A stretch of 64,000 bases of DNA, taken from DASXMT01 sp963781305. Lineage in GTDB: Bacteria; Actinomycetota; Acidimicrobiia; Acidimicrobiales; RAAP-2. Numbering within the stretch: the first letter of the stretch is position 1; each line of letters opens with the position of its first letter. Shown here in pieces: positions 34,911 through 44,004 of the stretch. Position numbers and translations under genes: made by a program. The DNA lies in contig CAWAFL010000013.1 in assembly GCA_963781305.1 (NCBI GenBank), positions 558,001-622,000 on the forward strand, in the 5' to 3' direction. Below the pieces are notes generated by a model. The model was not told the origin of the DNA and did no database searches. It was given only the letters and a program-made list of their open reading frames with translations.

Positions 34911-35840
34911 TTGCCTATCGAACCCACTGACAAGATCTGGATGGACGGCAAGCTCGTCGCCTGGGCTGACGCTACCGTCCATGTCCTCACGCACACCATG
35001 CACTATGGCTCGGGCGTATTCGAGGGTATCCGTGCATACCCGACGCCACGAGGCGTGGCCGTGTTCCGGCTTCGCGACCACATCGACCGCCTGTTCACGT
35101 CGGCCAAGGTCTTCCTTATCGACGTCCCGTTCACTCCTGACGAGTTGGTCGAGGCCACCCGATCGCTGGTCCGGGAGAACGGTCTCGACGATGGGTGCTA
35201 CATACGGCCGCTCGTGTACCTGGGCTACGGCGAGATGGGCCTGAACCCCATGCCCTGCCCGGTGAACGTCTCCATTGCGGCGTGGCCTTGGGGCACGTAC
35301 CTCGGCGATGAGGGCGTGGCCAACGGGGTCTCGGTGAAGATCAGCTCGTGGCGCCGTCACGATCCCAATGCCGTGCCCACTGCGGCCAAGGGCACAGGCA
35401 TGTACGTGAATTCCTCGCTCGCCAAGGTCGAAGCCATCAAGGGCGGCTACGACGAGGCCATCCTCTTGGCCCCCGACGGTCACGTGAGCGAATGTACGGG
35501 CGAGAACATCTTCATCGTCCGCGACGGCGTGATCAGCACGCCGCCGACGTCGGACGCGGGAGCCCTGAAAGGCATCACCCAGCAGTCCATCGAGACCATG
35601 GCCCGGGACTTCGGGTACGAGGTCAACGCCGATCAGCTCATCCGGACCGATCTGTACTCGGCGGACGAGGCATTTCTGACCGGAACGGCGGCCGAAGTGG
35701 TTCCCATTCGGGCGGTGGACGACCGGCCGGTGGGAACGGGGAAGCCGGGACCGATCACGCGCCAGCTGCAACAGACCTACTTCGCCACCGTGCGAGGGGA
35801 GGTTGACCAGTACAAGGACTGGTTGGATCATGTCGAATAA
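34911..35840 (+). CDS. ilvE: branched-chain amino acid aminotransferase
   Basis: Fold-type IV PLP transaminase of 309 residues completing Ile, Val and Leu synthesis. Motifs: KIWMDGKLV, HYGSGVFEGIRAY, SSLAKVEAIKGGYDEAILL (with the PLP-lysine upstream in KGGY), GENIFIVRDG and FLTGTAAEVVPI. TTG start at 34911, three bases after the leuB stop. It ends overlapping cimA by 11 bases. Confidence 0.95.
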   Translation: MPIEPTDKIWMDGKLVAWADATVHVLTHTMHYGSGVFEGIRAYPTPRGVAVFRLRDHIDRLFTSAKVFLIDVPFTPDELVEATRSLVRENGLDDGCYIRPLVYLGYGEMGLNPMPCPVNVSIAAWPWGTYLGDEGVANGVSVKISSWRRHDPNAVPTAAKGTGMYVNSSLAKVEAIKGGYDEAILLAPDGHVSECTGENIFIVRDGVISTPPTSDAGALKGITQQSIETMARDFGYEVNADQLIRTDLYSADEAFLTGTAAEVVPIRAVDDRPVGTGKPGPITRQLQQTYFATVRGEVDQYKDWLDHVE

Positions 35841-37635
35841 GGCGGAGCCGGAGAACGCGAACGACTCGGGCAACTCGGGCAACTCCGAGGGCCGGACCCA
35901 CCCGCACCGCTACGTCACTGCGGGGCAGCGGGCTCACGTCGACGTCAAGCGGGCTCACAGCCACAACCACGGCCTGCGCCAGAGCCAGAGCCAGGCCAAG
36001 TCCGAGAGCCACGGCCATTCTGGCCAAGTGGGAGGCGGCCACGACTTCGATCTTCCCGTCATGCCCGCCGCCGTCGATGTCTTCGACACCACCCTCCGGG
36101 ACGGCTCCCAGCAGGAAGGCCTCTCGCTCACCGTCGATGACAAGCTGCGGGTAGCGGAGCAACTCGACTACCTGGGGGTCAGCTTCATCGAGGGCGGCTG
36201 GCCCGGGGCTAACCCCAAGGACGAGGAGTTTTTCGCCCGGGCCCCGAAGGAACTGCACCTCGCCTCGGCGACGTTGGTGGCCTTCGGGTCGACTCGGCGC
36301 GCCGGCGTCAAAGCCGAGACCGATGAGACGCTCCGCCAGCTGGTCAATGCCCAGACCGAGGCGGTGTGCATCGTGGCCAAGTCGTCAGAGATGCACGTCG
36401 TCGATGCATTGCGCACCTCGCTCGATGAGGCGGTGGCCATGGTGGCGGACTCCGTCGACTTCCTGCGCCGAAACGACCTGCGGGTATTCCTGGACGCCGA
36501 GCACTTCTTCGACGGGTACAAGGCCAATCCCGATTTCACCATGAGAATCCTCCGGGCTGCAGAGGAAGCGGGAGCCGAGACGCTGGTCCTGTGCGACACA
36601 AACGGAGGCACCCTTCCTACCGAGGTGGCCCAGATCGTGCCTACCGTGCTCGGCCGGTTCGAGACCCAGGTGGGCGTGCACTTCCACAACGACAGCGGCT
36701 GCGCGGTGGCCAACTCCCTTGCCGCCGTGGGGACCGGCGCCACCCATGTGCAGGGATGCGTCAACGGGTACGGCGAGCGGTCCGGCAACGCCGACCTGGC
36801 CGCGGCCATCCCAAACCTGTCCCTGAAGTTGAAGGTGCAGACCATCCCGACCGAGCGGCTGGAGCTGTTGACCCCGGTGTCGCACCACATCGCCGAGCTG
36901 GTGAACATCTCGCCCAACCCGCAACAGCCCTACGTGGGTTCGTCGGTGTTCGCCCACAAGGCGGGATTGCACACCAGCGCCATCGCCCGGCGATCGGACG
37001 CCTACGAGCACATCGACCCCGAGCTGGTGGGGAACGGGACCCGTTTCGTGGTCTCAGAGATGGCGGGCCGCTCGACCCTGGTGCTCAAGGCGGCCGAGTT
37101 GGGCCTGGAGCTCGACTCCCAGGCGATGACCTCGGTGCTCGACTCGCTGAAACGGCTGGAGAACGCCGGGTACCACTTCGAGGTGGCCGACGCCTCCCTG
37201 GAGCTCTTGCTGCGGGACTCGACAGGCTGGAAGCAGGACTTCTTCGAGCTGGACTCCTACCGGGTGATCTCCGACCACACCGGCGCCCAGAGCACCGAGG
37301 CCACGGTGAAGGTCTTCGTCGGCGATGATCGCCGGGTGGCCACGGCCGAAGGGAACGGACCGGTCAACGCCCTCGACGGCGCCCTGCGCCAGGCTCTGGG
37401 TTCTCGGTACCCGGCCCTCGAGCACATCCATCTGGTCGACTATCGGGTCCGGGTGCTCAACACGTCCCGGGGCACCGGTTCGATCACCCGGGTGCTGATC
37501 GATTCCACTGACGGCGAGACAATTTGGACCACCATCGGCGTTTCCGAGAACATCATCGAGGCGTCATGGCAGGCTCTGTCCGATTCCATCGTCTACGGTC
37601 TGCTGCATGCCGGACGGGCGACTGCACAGCGATGA
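35830..37635 (+). CDS. cimA: (R)-citramalate synthase
   Basis: 601 residues. It condenses pyruvate and acetyl-CoA to citramalate, the first step of threonine-independent isoleucine synthesis. The catalytic TIM barrel starts at VDVFDTTLRDGSQQEG; GVHFHNDSGCAVANSLAAV supplies metal His residues, and HKAGLHTSAIAR and a C-terminal LeuA dimer/regulatory domain follow. SIVYGLLH ends the protein. The Gly-Ser-Gln-Gln-Glu catalytic loop and total length fit the CimA type rather than LeuA. A 75-residue polar, His/Ser/Gln-rich N-terminal extension precedes the barrel; the ATG at 35830 lies within the ilvE 3' end, and a later start at 36061 is possible. Confidence 0.9.
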   Translation: MSNKAEPENANDSGNSGNSEGRTHPHRYVTAGQRAHVDVKRAHSHNHGLRQSQSQAKSESHGHSGQVGGGHDFDLPVMPAAVDVFDTTLRDGSQQEGLSLTVDDKLRVAEQLDYLGVSFIEGGWPGANPKDEEFFARAPKELHLASATLVAFGSTRRAGVKAETDETLRQLVNAQTEAVCIVAKSSEMHVVDALRTSLDEAVAMVADSVDFLRRNDLRVFLDAEHFFDGYKANPDFTMRILRAAEEAGAETLVLCDTNGGTLPTEVAQIVPTVLGRFETQVGVHFHNDSGCAVANSLAAVGTGATHVQGCVNGYGERSGNADLAAAIPNLSLKLKVQTIPTERLELLTPVSHHIAELVNISPNPQQPYVGSSVFAHKAGLHTSAIARRSDAYEHIDPELVGNGTRFVVSEMAGRSTLVLKAAELGLELDSQAMTSVLDSLKRLENAGYHFEVADASLELLLRDSTGWKQDFFELDSYRVISDHTGAQSTEATVKVFVGDDRRVATAEGNGPVNALDGALRQALGSRYPALEHIHLVDYRVRVLNTSRGTGSITRVLIDSTDGETIWTTIGVSENIIEASWQALSDSIVYGLLHAGRATAQR

Positions 37636-37654
37636 CTCGCACTGCCCGATCGGT

Positions 37655-37726
37655 GTGAGCCGCCCGACGAGGCTGAGCCGCCCGACCAGGGTGAGCCAAC
37701 CGACCGGGGTGAGCCAACCGACCGGG
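37655..37726. repeat. 18-bp tandem repeat, four units, after cimA
   Basis: Units start at 37655, 37673, 37691 and 37709. The last two are identical (GTGAGCCAACCGACCGGG); the first two differ at a few bases. A fifth, degraded unit may follow. The array lies 20 bases after the cimA stop. Confidence 0.8.
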
Positions 37727-37823
37727 GTGAGTTGCCCCTCCACTCTGAGTGCTGGTGTGGCGGACTAGCTCGACGGGCCAAGAACACCAAACGTGCCATG
37801 AACGAAGTATCAGGAGCAAAACG

Positions 37824-38345
37824 ATGACCCAACCGAGTTTCGTACCGATCGTTGAGGCCGACCAGGTCCGGGAGGCCTACCGCCTACACGTGCCGGGCAT
37901 CTGGACCCAGTCTCGGCCCTCGGAGCTCAGAACCACCAGGCCCGCCATCGGTCCGAGGCTGGGAACCCCCGGCCCCGACCAGGGATTTGCCCTGAAGCTG
38001 GCTCGTCGGTTCGAGGACAGGTTGCAGCTGGACGAGGGCGAGTCGCTCGAAGATGCCATCGCCGGTGCCACGGCGGTGGGGATGCGCCGGGCGGCGCGGT
38101 TCGGTCGAGCACCGTCCATCCACGATCTGACCTTCGCCTACACCCTCTGGGGATTCCTGGGCGACGCGCCCGACGATCTCATCGCCGAACGGACGCCGCT
38201 GTTCCGCTCGGCTTCCCATCACTACGAGGCGCAGCGCGACATCGCCGACCGAGTCCGAGACGAGACGCTGCGGCTCACCCCCGATCAGGTGCGGGCCGGG
38301 CTCAAGGACTGGCGGCGGCTGCTGAAGGATCCGGGCGACGGCTGA
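37824..38345 (+). CDS. hypothetical protein, 173 residues
   Basis: Not recognised. Soluble, Arg/Asp-rich and largely helical by composition. It begins MTQPSFVPIVEADQVREAYRL, contains WTQSRPSEL, GFALKLARRFEDRL, and LTFAYTLWGFLGDAPDDLI, and ends KDWRRLL. No signal peptide, membrane segment or catalytic motif. AGGAG precedes the ATG at 37824. The alpha/beta hydrolase gene begins 13 bases later, so the two may be co-transcribed. Confidence 0.8.
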   Translation: MTQPSFVPIVEADQVREAYRLHVPGIWTQSRPSELRTTRPAIGPRLGTPGPDQGFALKLARRFEDRLQLDEGESLEDAIAGATAVGMRRAARFGRAPSIHDLTFAYTLWGFLGDAPDDLIAERTPLFRSASHHYEAQRDIADRVRDETLRLTPDQVRAGLKDWRRLLKDPGDG

Positions 38346-38358
38346 CCCAGGTTGTCGC

Positions 38359-39222
38359 GTGGTCACTGAGACCGTCGACATCGAGGCCAATGGCTACACC
38401 TTTACCGCTCAAGTAGCTGGTCCGCCCGGCGGCCAACCGGTGCTCGTGCTTCATGGCTTTCCACAGACCTCAATGTGCTGGGATGGCCAACTGTCGGCTC
38501 TGGGTGATGCGGGCTATCGGGTGGTGGCCCCGGATCAGCGGGGCTATTCGCCCGGGGCCCGCCCCGCAGAGGTCGCCGATTACGCCGTTTCTCATCTGGT
38601 CGCCGATGTCCTGGCCATCGCCGACGAGATGGGGATGGACACCTTCGATCTCGTCGGTCATGACTGGGGTGGCTATCTGGCGTGGGTGATCGCTGGGAGC
38701 CACCCAGCGCGGATCCGGACATTGACCTCGGTGTCCACGCCGCACCCAGCGGCGTTAGGAGCGGCGAACGTGAGCAACGACGGTGACCAGGCGCAGCGAT
38801 CATCGTACATAGGCGTCTTCCGGCAGGAGGGTGGAAAGGCCGAGCAGTTGCTGCTGGGCGAGGACGGGTCGGGCGAAGGCATCCGCCAGATGTACGTCGG
38901 CTCCGGGCTCAGCCCCGAGAAGGCCGATCTCTACGTGCGGGCGATGACGGTTCCTGGCGTCCTGACAGCCGGGCTCAACTGGTACCGGGCCACGGATGCC
39001 GAGTCAGCTTCGGGCCTGGGCGACTTCGACATGCCCACGATGTACGTGTGGTCGACCGAGGACATCGCCCTGGGCCGGAAAGCGGCTGAAGACACGGCTT
39101 CGCGGGTGCGCGGACCGTACCGCTTCGAGGTCCTTGAGGGGGTCAGCCACTGGATCCCCGATGAAGCCGCAGAGACGCTGAACGTGCTCTTGCTCGACCA
39201 CCTCAAGTCGCCCACTCCGTAG
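38359..39222 (+). CDS. alpha/beta hydrolase (epoxide hydrolase-like)
   Basis: 287 residues. LHGFPQTSMCW is the oxyanion block and DLVGHDWGGYLAW gives an Asp nucleophile, as in epoxide hydrolases and haloalkane dehalogenases. The terminal His is in EGVSHWIPDEAAE. A cap domain lies between residues of about 130 and 215. GTG start. It likely hydrolyses epoxides or esters; substrate unknown. It follows the 173-residue hypothetical gene closely. Confidence 0.9.
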   Translation: MVTETVDIEANGYTFTAQVAGPPGGQPVLVLHGFPQTSMCWDGQLSALGDAGYRVVAPDQRGYSPGARPAEVADYAVSHLVADVLAIADEMGMDTFDLVGHDWGGYLAWVIAGSHPARIRTLTSVSTPHPAALGAANVSNDGDQAQRSSYIGVFRQEGGKAEQLLLGEDGSGEGIRQMYVGSGLSPEKADLYVRAMTVPGVLTAGLNWYRATDAESASGLGDFDMPTMYVWSTEDIALGRKAAEDTASRVRGPYRFEVLEGVSHWIPDEAAETLNVLLLDHLKSPTP

Positions 39223-39223
39223 C

Positions 39224-39337
39224 CTCACGCCACCCACCGAGCAACCGCCCGCCACCTACAGGCCAATCGCTCACGCCATCCACCGAGCAACCGCCCGCCA
39301 CCTACAGGCCAATCGCTCACGCCACCCACCGAGCCCC
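39224..39337. repeat. 46-bp tandem repeat after the hydrolase gene
   Basis: Units at 39224-39269 and 39270-39315 differ by one base; a third partial copy runs to about 39335. The array begins two bases after the stop codon of the hydrolase gene. Confidence 0.85.
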
Positions 39338-39389
39338 AGACGGTTCGCAGCCAGGACTTTGCCGGGACCGGTCGGGAGCTCGACTACCG

Positions 39390-40559
39390 GTGAGTAATTT
39401 GGGTGCCATGGAAGCTTCGAATTTCTCGATCAACGACACTCATCGGCAGTTTCGGGACACCCTCCGGCGCTTCGCCGAGGAACGGATTGCCCCGAATGCC
39501 GCCGAAGCCGACCGGGACTCGTCGTATCCGCAAAAGTCCATCGACGCATGCGTTGAGCTCGAGCTTCCGTCCCTGGGCATGCCGAGCGAGTACGGGGGTG
39601 CAGGTGCCGATCACGTGACCCAAGCGATCATGGCTGAGGAGTTGGCTCGGGTATGCGCCTCGACTTCGGTCACCATGCTCGTGTCCAAGCTCGGCATGCT
39701 GCCGGTGATCAACTGGGCTTCGGAGGATCTGAAGCGGAAGTACATACCCAGGGTTGCCTCGGGTGAGGCGCAGTCCAGCTATGCCCTGTCCGAGGCGGAT
39801 GCCGGCAGTGATGTCGCCGCCATGCGAACACGGGCGGTTCGGGATGGGGACCATTACGTGTTGACCGGCACCAAATACTGGATCACTAATGCAGGCGTCT
39901 CGGACACGTACACCGTCTTCGCTAAGACCGATCCCAACGCCGGACATCGGGGGATCAGCTGCTTCATGGTCGAGGCCGACTGGGGTGTACAGGTCTCCAA
40001 ACTCGAGGACAAGCTCGGCCTCCGCGGCAGCCCCACGGGTGAGGTCGTGTTGGACGAGGTCCGGGTGCCGGTTGAAAACCTGATCGGTGCCGAGGGCCAA
40101 GGATTCACCATCGCCATGCACACCCTCGACCGCAGCCGCCCGACGATCGGCGCGCAGGCGGTGGGGATCGCCCAAGGTGCCATCGATTATGCAGCCGGAT
40201 ACATGCAAGAGCGCAAGGCATTCGGCAAGCCGATCGCCGATCTGCAGGGGCTGCGATTCATGCTGGCTGAGATGGCCATGCGGAATGAAGCCGCCCGCAC
40301 TCTCGTTTACCGAGCGTGCGGTCTGATCGACAACGGTGACCCTGAACGAGAGCTCACCAAGGTGGGAGCGATGGCCAAGTGCTTCGCCTCGGATACGGCA
40401 ATGGCGGCGACGACAGATGCCGTCCAGCTTTTGGGCGGGTACGGCTACACCAAGGACTTCCCGGTCGAACGGTTCATGCGAGACGCCAAGATCACTCAGA
40501 TCTATGAGGGCACCAACCAGGTGCAGCGCGTGGTGATCGCCAAGGCCCTGCTGGGGTGA
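39390..40559 (+). CDS. acyl-CoA dehydrogenase
   Basis: FAD enzyme of 389 residues oxidising acyl-CoA to enoyl-CoA. Motifs: YALSEADAGSDVAAMRT (FAD and substrate), KYWITNAG, the C-terminal ERKAFGKPI, QLLGGYGYTKDFPVERFMRDAKITQIYEGTNQVQR, the last with the usual catalytic Glu. Start uncertain: GTG at 39390 has GGGAG 11 bases upstream; ATG at 39408 is the alternative. Short-chain or branched-chain substrates are typical of this subgroup. Confidence 0.95.
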   Translation: MSNLGAMEASNFSINDTHRQFRDTLRRFAEERIAPNAAEADRDSSYPQKSIDACVELELPSLGMPSEYGGAGADHVTQAIMAEELARVCASTSVTMLVSKLGMLPVINWASEDLKRKYIPRVASGEAQSSYALSEADAGSDVAAMRTRAVRDGDHYVLTGTKYWITNAGVSDTYTVFAKTDPNAGHRGISCFMVEADWGVQVSKLEDKLGLRGSPTGEVVLDEVRVPVENLIGAEGQGFTIAMHTLDRSRPTIGAQAVGIAQGAIDYAAGYMQERKAFGKPIADLQGLRFMLAEMAMRNEAARTLVYRACGLIDNGDPERELTKVGAMAKCFASDTAMAATTDAVQLLGGYGYTKDFPVERFMRDAKITQIYEGTNQVQRVVIAKALLG

Positions 40560-40695
40560 CCTGGACAGCTGGGCGAATTGAACCGTCGGATGAGCTGAAC
40601 CTCGGATCAACTGACCGATTACCGGGTTCACCTCCATCGAGTTGACGCTGAGCTGCCATGCAGTTGGACGGCGCGCTGAGGCGATCGGCGCCTGA

Positions 40696-42171
40696 CTACT
40701 CGCCCAGCTCGAACAGAGGCGGCGACTCACCCGGGTCGGCATCGTTCCCTGATGTGGACCTGCCTCGTGACCCCTGCTTCTTGCGTCGTCCGGTCCGGCG
40801 TTTGGAGGGTGGTCCCGGCGGGTCGGCCCCCGATCCCGACCCAATGGTCGGATCGGTCTCGTTCGGGCCCGGTGGGTGGCCGCCCTCACCGATCAGGTCG
40901 TAGAGCCCATCGCCGGGTTCGCCCCCGAGGTCGGGTTCGCCCCCGAGGTCGGGTTCTTCTCCGAAGCGTGGCGGGGGGTCGAAGTGCCAGGTGCCCTTGT
41001 GGTCTCGGTAGACGACATAGCCGGCGTTGGTCTTCAGCCCGTGATGGAAGTGGCAGAGGTGGACCAGGTTGTTGAACTGGGTGGGACCGTGGTCGAGCAC
41101 GGTTTGGATGTGGTCGGCCTCCAAGAACCGGGTGGCGCCACAGCCGGGGACCACACACGTCGGGTACTCGTTGTCGAGGGCCGTTTTGAGCTTTTCGGGG
41201 AGGGTGCGCCCGGGGTGGGAGATCTTGGTCAGCTCCTCTGCGTCGTAGAAGAGCACCTTCAAGAAGGAATCGGGCAACAAGGACTCGATGGTGGAGAGGG
41301 GGACCTCGCCGATCCCGTCGATGGCTGCGACCTGGTTCCCGCTGGCCTGTCTGTTGATCAGGGCCTCGTGGTCCACCCGGACATTGACCACGGTTCGGGG
41401 TCTTCCCTTGTGGGGGGAGTCCCCACACAACAGCTCGACCAGAGCGTCGGCCGCGTAGGCGGCCCGGGGCTCTCGCTCGCCCAGTTTCCTGGCCCGGTCG
41501 AAACAGTCGGTGGTGGCCTTGTCGAGGACCGAGGCCAGCTGGGCCCCCCGGTCGGGGGTGAAGCGACCGTGGAGGCAAAAGGCCCCCTCCTCGTCGATCC
41601 AGTGTCGCAGGTGCCGATCGGCGTGGATGGCGGCCAGGGTGCGATCCGGATGGGCACCGGCTGCTCGGGCCTTGGTCCGCCGACAGCGGTCCTTCAGGGC
41701 GGCCATGGGCTCGCCCGACTCGGCCGCGTCGACCAGCTCGGCTTCGTGACCGGGGTCAACAGCCACCGCCCCGGCCAGCTCTTTCACCTGGGGCTCGGAC
41801 AGCTTCCCGTCCCGGAGGGCCTCTGCCGTCTTCGGGGCGTCGACCAGGGCCCTCCCCGTCTCCAAGGTGGAGCGGGCGTGTCCCACCCCCACCCCTTCGG
41901 TCTCTGCGATCAGAGTGGCAGCGTTTCTGTGGCCGGACTGCTTCCAGATGCCCGAGGACTCGATCCGGGTGGCGAGGGCGAGCTTGGCCGAACAGCACAG
42001 GCGCTCGACCACCACGTAGGACCCGAAGAGGGTCAGGGCGTCTTGGCCATCCAGACGATCGGCATCCAGCTCGGCCACCGCTGCTTTCAGCGCGGCCACC
42101 ACATCATCGATGCCCATGTTCGTCGGGCCATCCGTCGTTTCTGTCCTGGTCTGGGGTGCCGCTCGAACCAT
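40696..42171 (-). CDS. DUF222 / HNH endonuclease domain protein (13E12-type)
   Basis: 491 residues. The N-terminal two thirds match DUF222 (13E12 repeat family of actinobacteria). The HNH domain is near residues 345-390: CVVPGCGATRFLEADHIQT, then NLVHLCHFHH with zinc Cys and His. The C-terminus is low-complexity, with EEPDLGGEPDLGGEPGDG and basic GRRKKQGSRGR. Such genes are multi-copy in many actinobacteria and are suspected of mobility, but their function is unknown. A 53-bp repeat array lies just beyond its start. Confidence 0.9.
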   Translation of the reverse strand: MVRAAPQTRTETTDGPTNMGIDDVVAALKAAVAELDADRLDGQDALTLFGSYVVVERLCCSAKLALATRIESSGIWKQSGHRNAATLIAETEGVGVGHARSTLETGRALVDAPKTAEALRDGKLSEPQVKELAGAVAVDPGHEAELVDAAESGEPMAALKDRCRRTKARAAGAHPDRTLAAIHADRHLRHWIDEEGAFCLHGRFTPDRGAQLASVLDKATTDCFDRARKLGEREPRAAYAADALVELLCGDSPHKGRPRTVVNVRVDHEALINRQASGNQVAAIDGIGEVPLSTIESLLPDSFLKVLFYDAEELTKISHPGRTLPEKLKTALDNEYPTCVVPGCGATRFLEADHIQTVLDHGPTQFNNLVHLCHFHHGLKTNAGYVVYRDHKGTWHFDPPPRFGEEPDLGGEPDLGGEPGDGLYDLIGEGGHPPGPNETDPTIGSGSGADPPGPPSKRRTGRRKKQGSRGRSTSGNDADPGESPPLFELGE

Positions 42172-42260
42172 GTACTCAATAATGCCGGATAGGTATGACA
42201 GTCACTGGGGGAGGTACTGGGACCAGCAGGGCTGAAGGTGTTGTTTCGGACTGCTGAGAA

Positions 42261-42471
42261 GGACAGCGGAGACGACTGGGGATGGGGGGACAGGGGAGAC
42301 GGACAGCGGAGAGGGACAGCGGAGACGACTGGGGATGGGGGGACAGGGGAGACGGACAGCGGAGAGGGACAGCGGAGACGACTGGGGATGGACGGGGACA
42401 GCGGAGACGGACAGCGGAGAGGGACAGCGGAGACGGGACAGCGGAGAGGGACAGCGGAGACGGACAGCGGG
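42261..42471. repeat. 53-bp tandem repeat with shorter satellites
   Basis: The unit begins GGACAGCGGAGACGACTGG at 42261, 42314 and 42367 (period 53). The third copy degenerates into 12-18 base GGACAGCGGAGA(C/G) units to about 42471. Purine-rich on the plus strand. Confidence 0.88.
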
Positions 42472-42545
42472 AGGCCACAGCCCGACAAGAAACTCGAGCC
42501 CGATCCGAGACCCGATCGACCGCCAACGGCCACAGGTGGGCTCCT

Positions 42546-42563
42546 TAGAACGAGTTCTATACT
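42546..42563. promoter_or_regulatory. KstR-like operator over the thiolase -10 box
   Basis: TAGAAC-GA-GTTCTA (42546-42559) is a perfect dyad matching the KstR consensus TnnAACnnGTTnnA. TATACT (42558-42563) overlaps its right end and is a good -10. The start codon of the FadA5-like thiolase is 65 bases further on. Confidence 0.72.
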
Positions 42564-42624
42564 TGATTTCTGCTCGAGCATGCGGGCGCCTGCGCCCATG
42601 CCACCGTCTCAGAGGGGATCTGTC

Positions 42625-43788
42625 ATGGCACGACCAGTGATCGTTGAAGCAGTTCGTTCGCCCATCGGCAAGCGCAATGGGTGGCTATCCGGGTTTCATG
42701 CTTCCGAGCTCCTGGGCAGCGTCCACGTCGAGCTGGTCAAGCGGGTGGGCATCGATCCCGGTGCAGTGGAGCAGATCGTCGGCGGATGTGTAACCCAGGC
42801 CGGCGAACAGGCATCCAATGTGACCAGGACGGCATGGCTGGGCCAGGGCCTCCCCTACGAGACGGCGGCAACCACCATCGACTGCCAGTGCGGGTCGGCT
42901 CAACAGGCCAACAACTTCGTGGCCAACCTAGTCAGCGCCGACGCCATCGAGGTCGGTATCGCCTGCGGCGTGGAGGCCATGAGCCGGGTGGGGCTGGGTG
43001 CCAACACCCTCAACGGCCCCGGCAAGTCCAAGCCGGCGGACTTCCCGTGGGACATGCCCGATCAGTTCGGGGCGGCCGAGCGCATCGCCACCAAGTACGG
43101 GATCACCCGCGCCGACGTCGACTGGTTGGGTCTCGAATCACAGCGGAAGGCGGCCCGGGCCGTTGCCGAAGGGCGCTTCGAGCGCGAGATCGTCCCCATC
43201 GAGGCGCCGGTCGTCGGTCCAGAGGGGCCGACCGGTGAGCGGAAGCTGGTGAACAAGGATCAGGGCCCCCGGGACACCACGGCCGAAGGTCTGGCTGCAC
43301 TGAAGCCCGTCCTCCCCGACGGTATGCATACCGCCGGCAACAGCTCGCAGATCTCCGATGGCGCTGCTGCCATTCTGTGGATGTCCGAGGACCGTGCCCG
43401 GGCCGAGGGATTCCGGCCTCGTGCCCGTATCGTGGCCCAGACCCTCATCGGCTCGGATCCCTACTACCACCTGGACGGCCCCATCGCCGCCACCGCCAAC
43501 GTCCTGAACAAGGCGGGGATGACCATGGAGGACATCGACCTGTTCGAGGTGAACGAGGCGTTCGCATCGGTGGCTCTGTCCTGGGCCAAGGTCCACGAGG
43601 CCGACTGGGACAAGGTCAACGTGAACGGCGGGGCCATCGCTCTCGGGCACCCCGTCGGCTCCACGGGATCCCGTCTGATCACCACGGCACTGCACGAGCT
43701 CGAGCGGACCGACAAGTCGCTGGCGCTGGTCACCATGTGCTGCGGCGGTGCGCTGGCTACCGGAACGATCATCGAGCGACTCTCGTAG
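42625..43788 (+). CDS. steroid-type 3-ketoacyl-CoA thiolase (FadA5-like)
   Basis: 387 residues. N-terminus ARPVIVEAVRSPIGKRNGWLSG, nucleophile Cys89 in DCQCGSAQQA, GIACGVEAMSRVGLGAN, catalytic His in NVNGGAIALGHPVGSTG, and the second Cys in TMCCGGALATG. This resembles, from memory, mycobacterial FadA5, the thiolase that shortens the cholesterol side chain. The KstR-like operator upstream strengthens a steroid role. Substrate remains inferred. AGAGGGGA lies before the ATG at 42625; the open frame further upstream is repeat sequence. Confidence 0.9.
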   Translation: MARPVIVEAVRSPIGKRNGWLSGFHASELLGSVHVELVKRVGIDPGAVEQIVGGCVTQAGEQASNVTRTAWLGQGLPYETAATTIDCQCGSAQQANNFVANLVSADAIEVGIACGVEAMSRVGLGANTLNGPGKSKPADFPWDMPDQFGAAERIATKYGITRADVDWLGLESQRKAARAVAEGRFEREIVPIEAPVVGPEGPTGERKLVNKDQGPRDTTAEGLAALKPVLPDGMHTAGNSSQISDGAAAILWMSEDRARAEGFRPRARIVAQTLIGSDPYYHLDGPIAATANVLNKAGMTMEDIDLFEVNEAFASVALSWAKVHEADWDKVNVNGGAIALGHPVGSTGSRLITTALHELERTDKSLALVTMCCGGALATGTIIERLS

Positions 43789-43835
43789 GCGACCTCTCGT
43801 AGGCGACCCCACGTAGGCGACCCCACGTAGGCGAC
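43780..43835. repeat. 14-bp tandem repeat, four units, over the thiolase stop codon
   Basis: Units at 43780, 43794, 43808 and 43822, of the form (CTCT or CCCA)CGTAGGCGAC. The thiolase TAG is inside the first copy, so each repeat carries a duplicate of the gene's last bases. Confidence 0.85.
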
Positions 43836-43895
43836 TCTCGGAGGCGGCTTTCGGGCCCCTGCCGGCCAACTGGCGAGCGGGGGCACAGGCGAAAG

Positions 43896-43911
43896 TAGAA
43901 TGCGTTCTAAT
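43896..43911. promoter_or_regulatory. KstR-like operator over the enoyl-CoA hydratase -10 box
   Basis: TAGAAT-GC-GTTCTA (43896-43909), one base off a perfect dyad, with TCTAAT (43906-43911) as a -10 candidate overlapping its right half. Same geometry as at the thiolase promoter 1.35 kb upstream. Confidence 0.65.
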
Positions 43912-44004
43912 TCGCTGGACGGCCGGCATCTGCCAACACCGGGCCACCCCGGCGCCCGCATGGGTTCGGGGTCGAGCTGTCCGACTCGATGAAGGGGAGC
44001 GATC

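Larger units (their letters stand above)
42172..42624. other. 453-base gap: repeat array plus thiolase promoter
   Basis: Holds the 53-bp repeat array at 42261-42471 and the KstR-like operator and -10 box at 42546-42563. Frames reading through the repeats into the thiolase are artefactual. Nothing else was seen. Confidence 0.6.

Noticed and set aside
42176..42599. Minus-strand frames rich in Ser/Pro/Leu over the 53-bp array
   Set aside because: Repeat-derived; the thiolase promoter and operator occupy part of the same interval.
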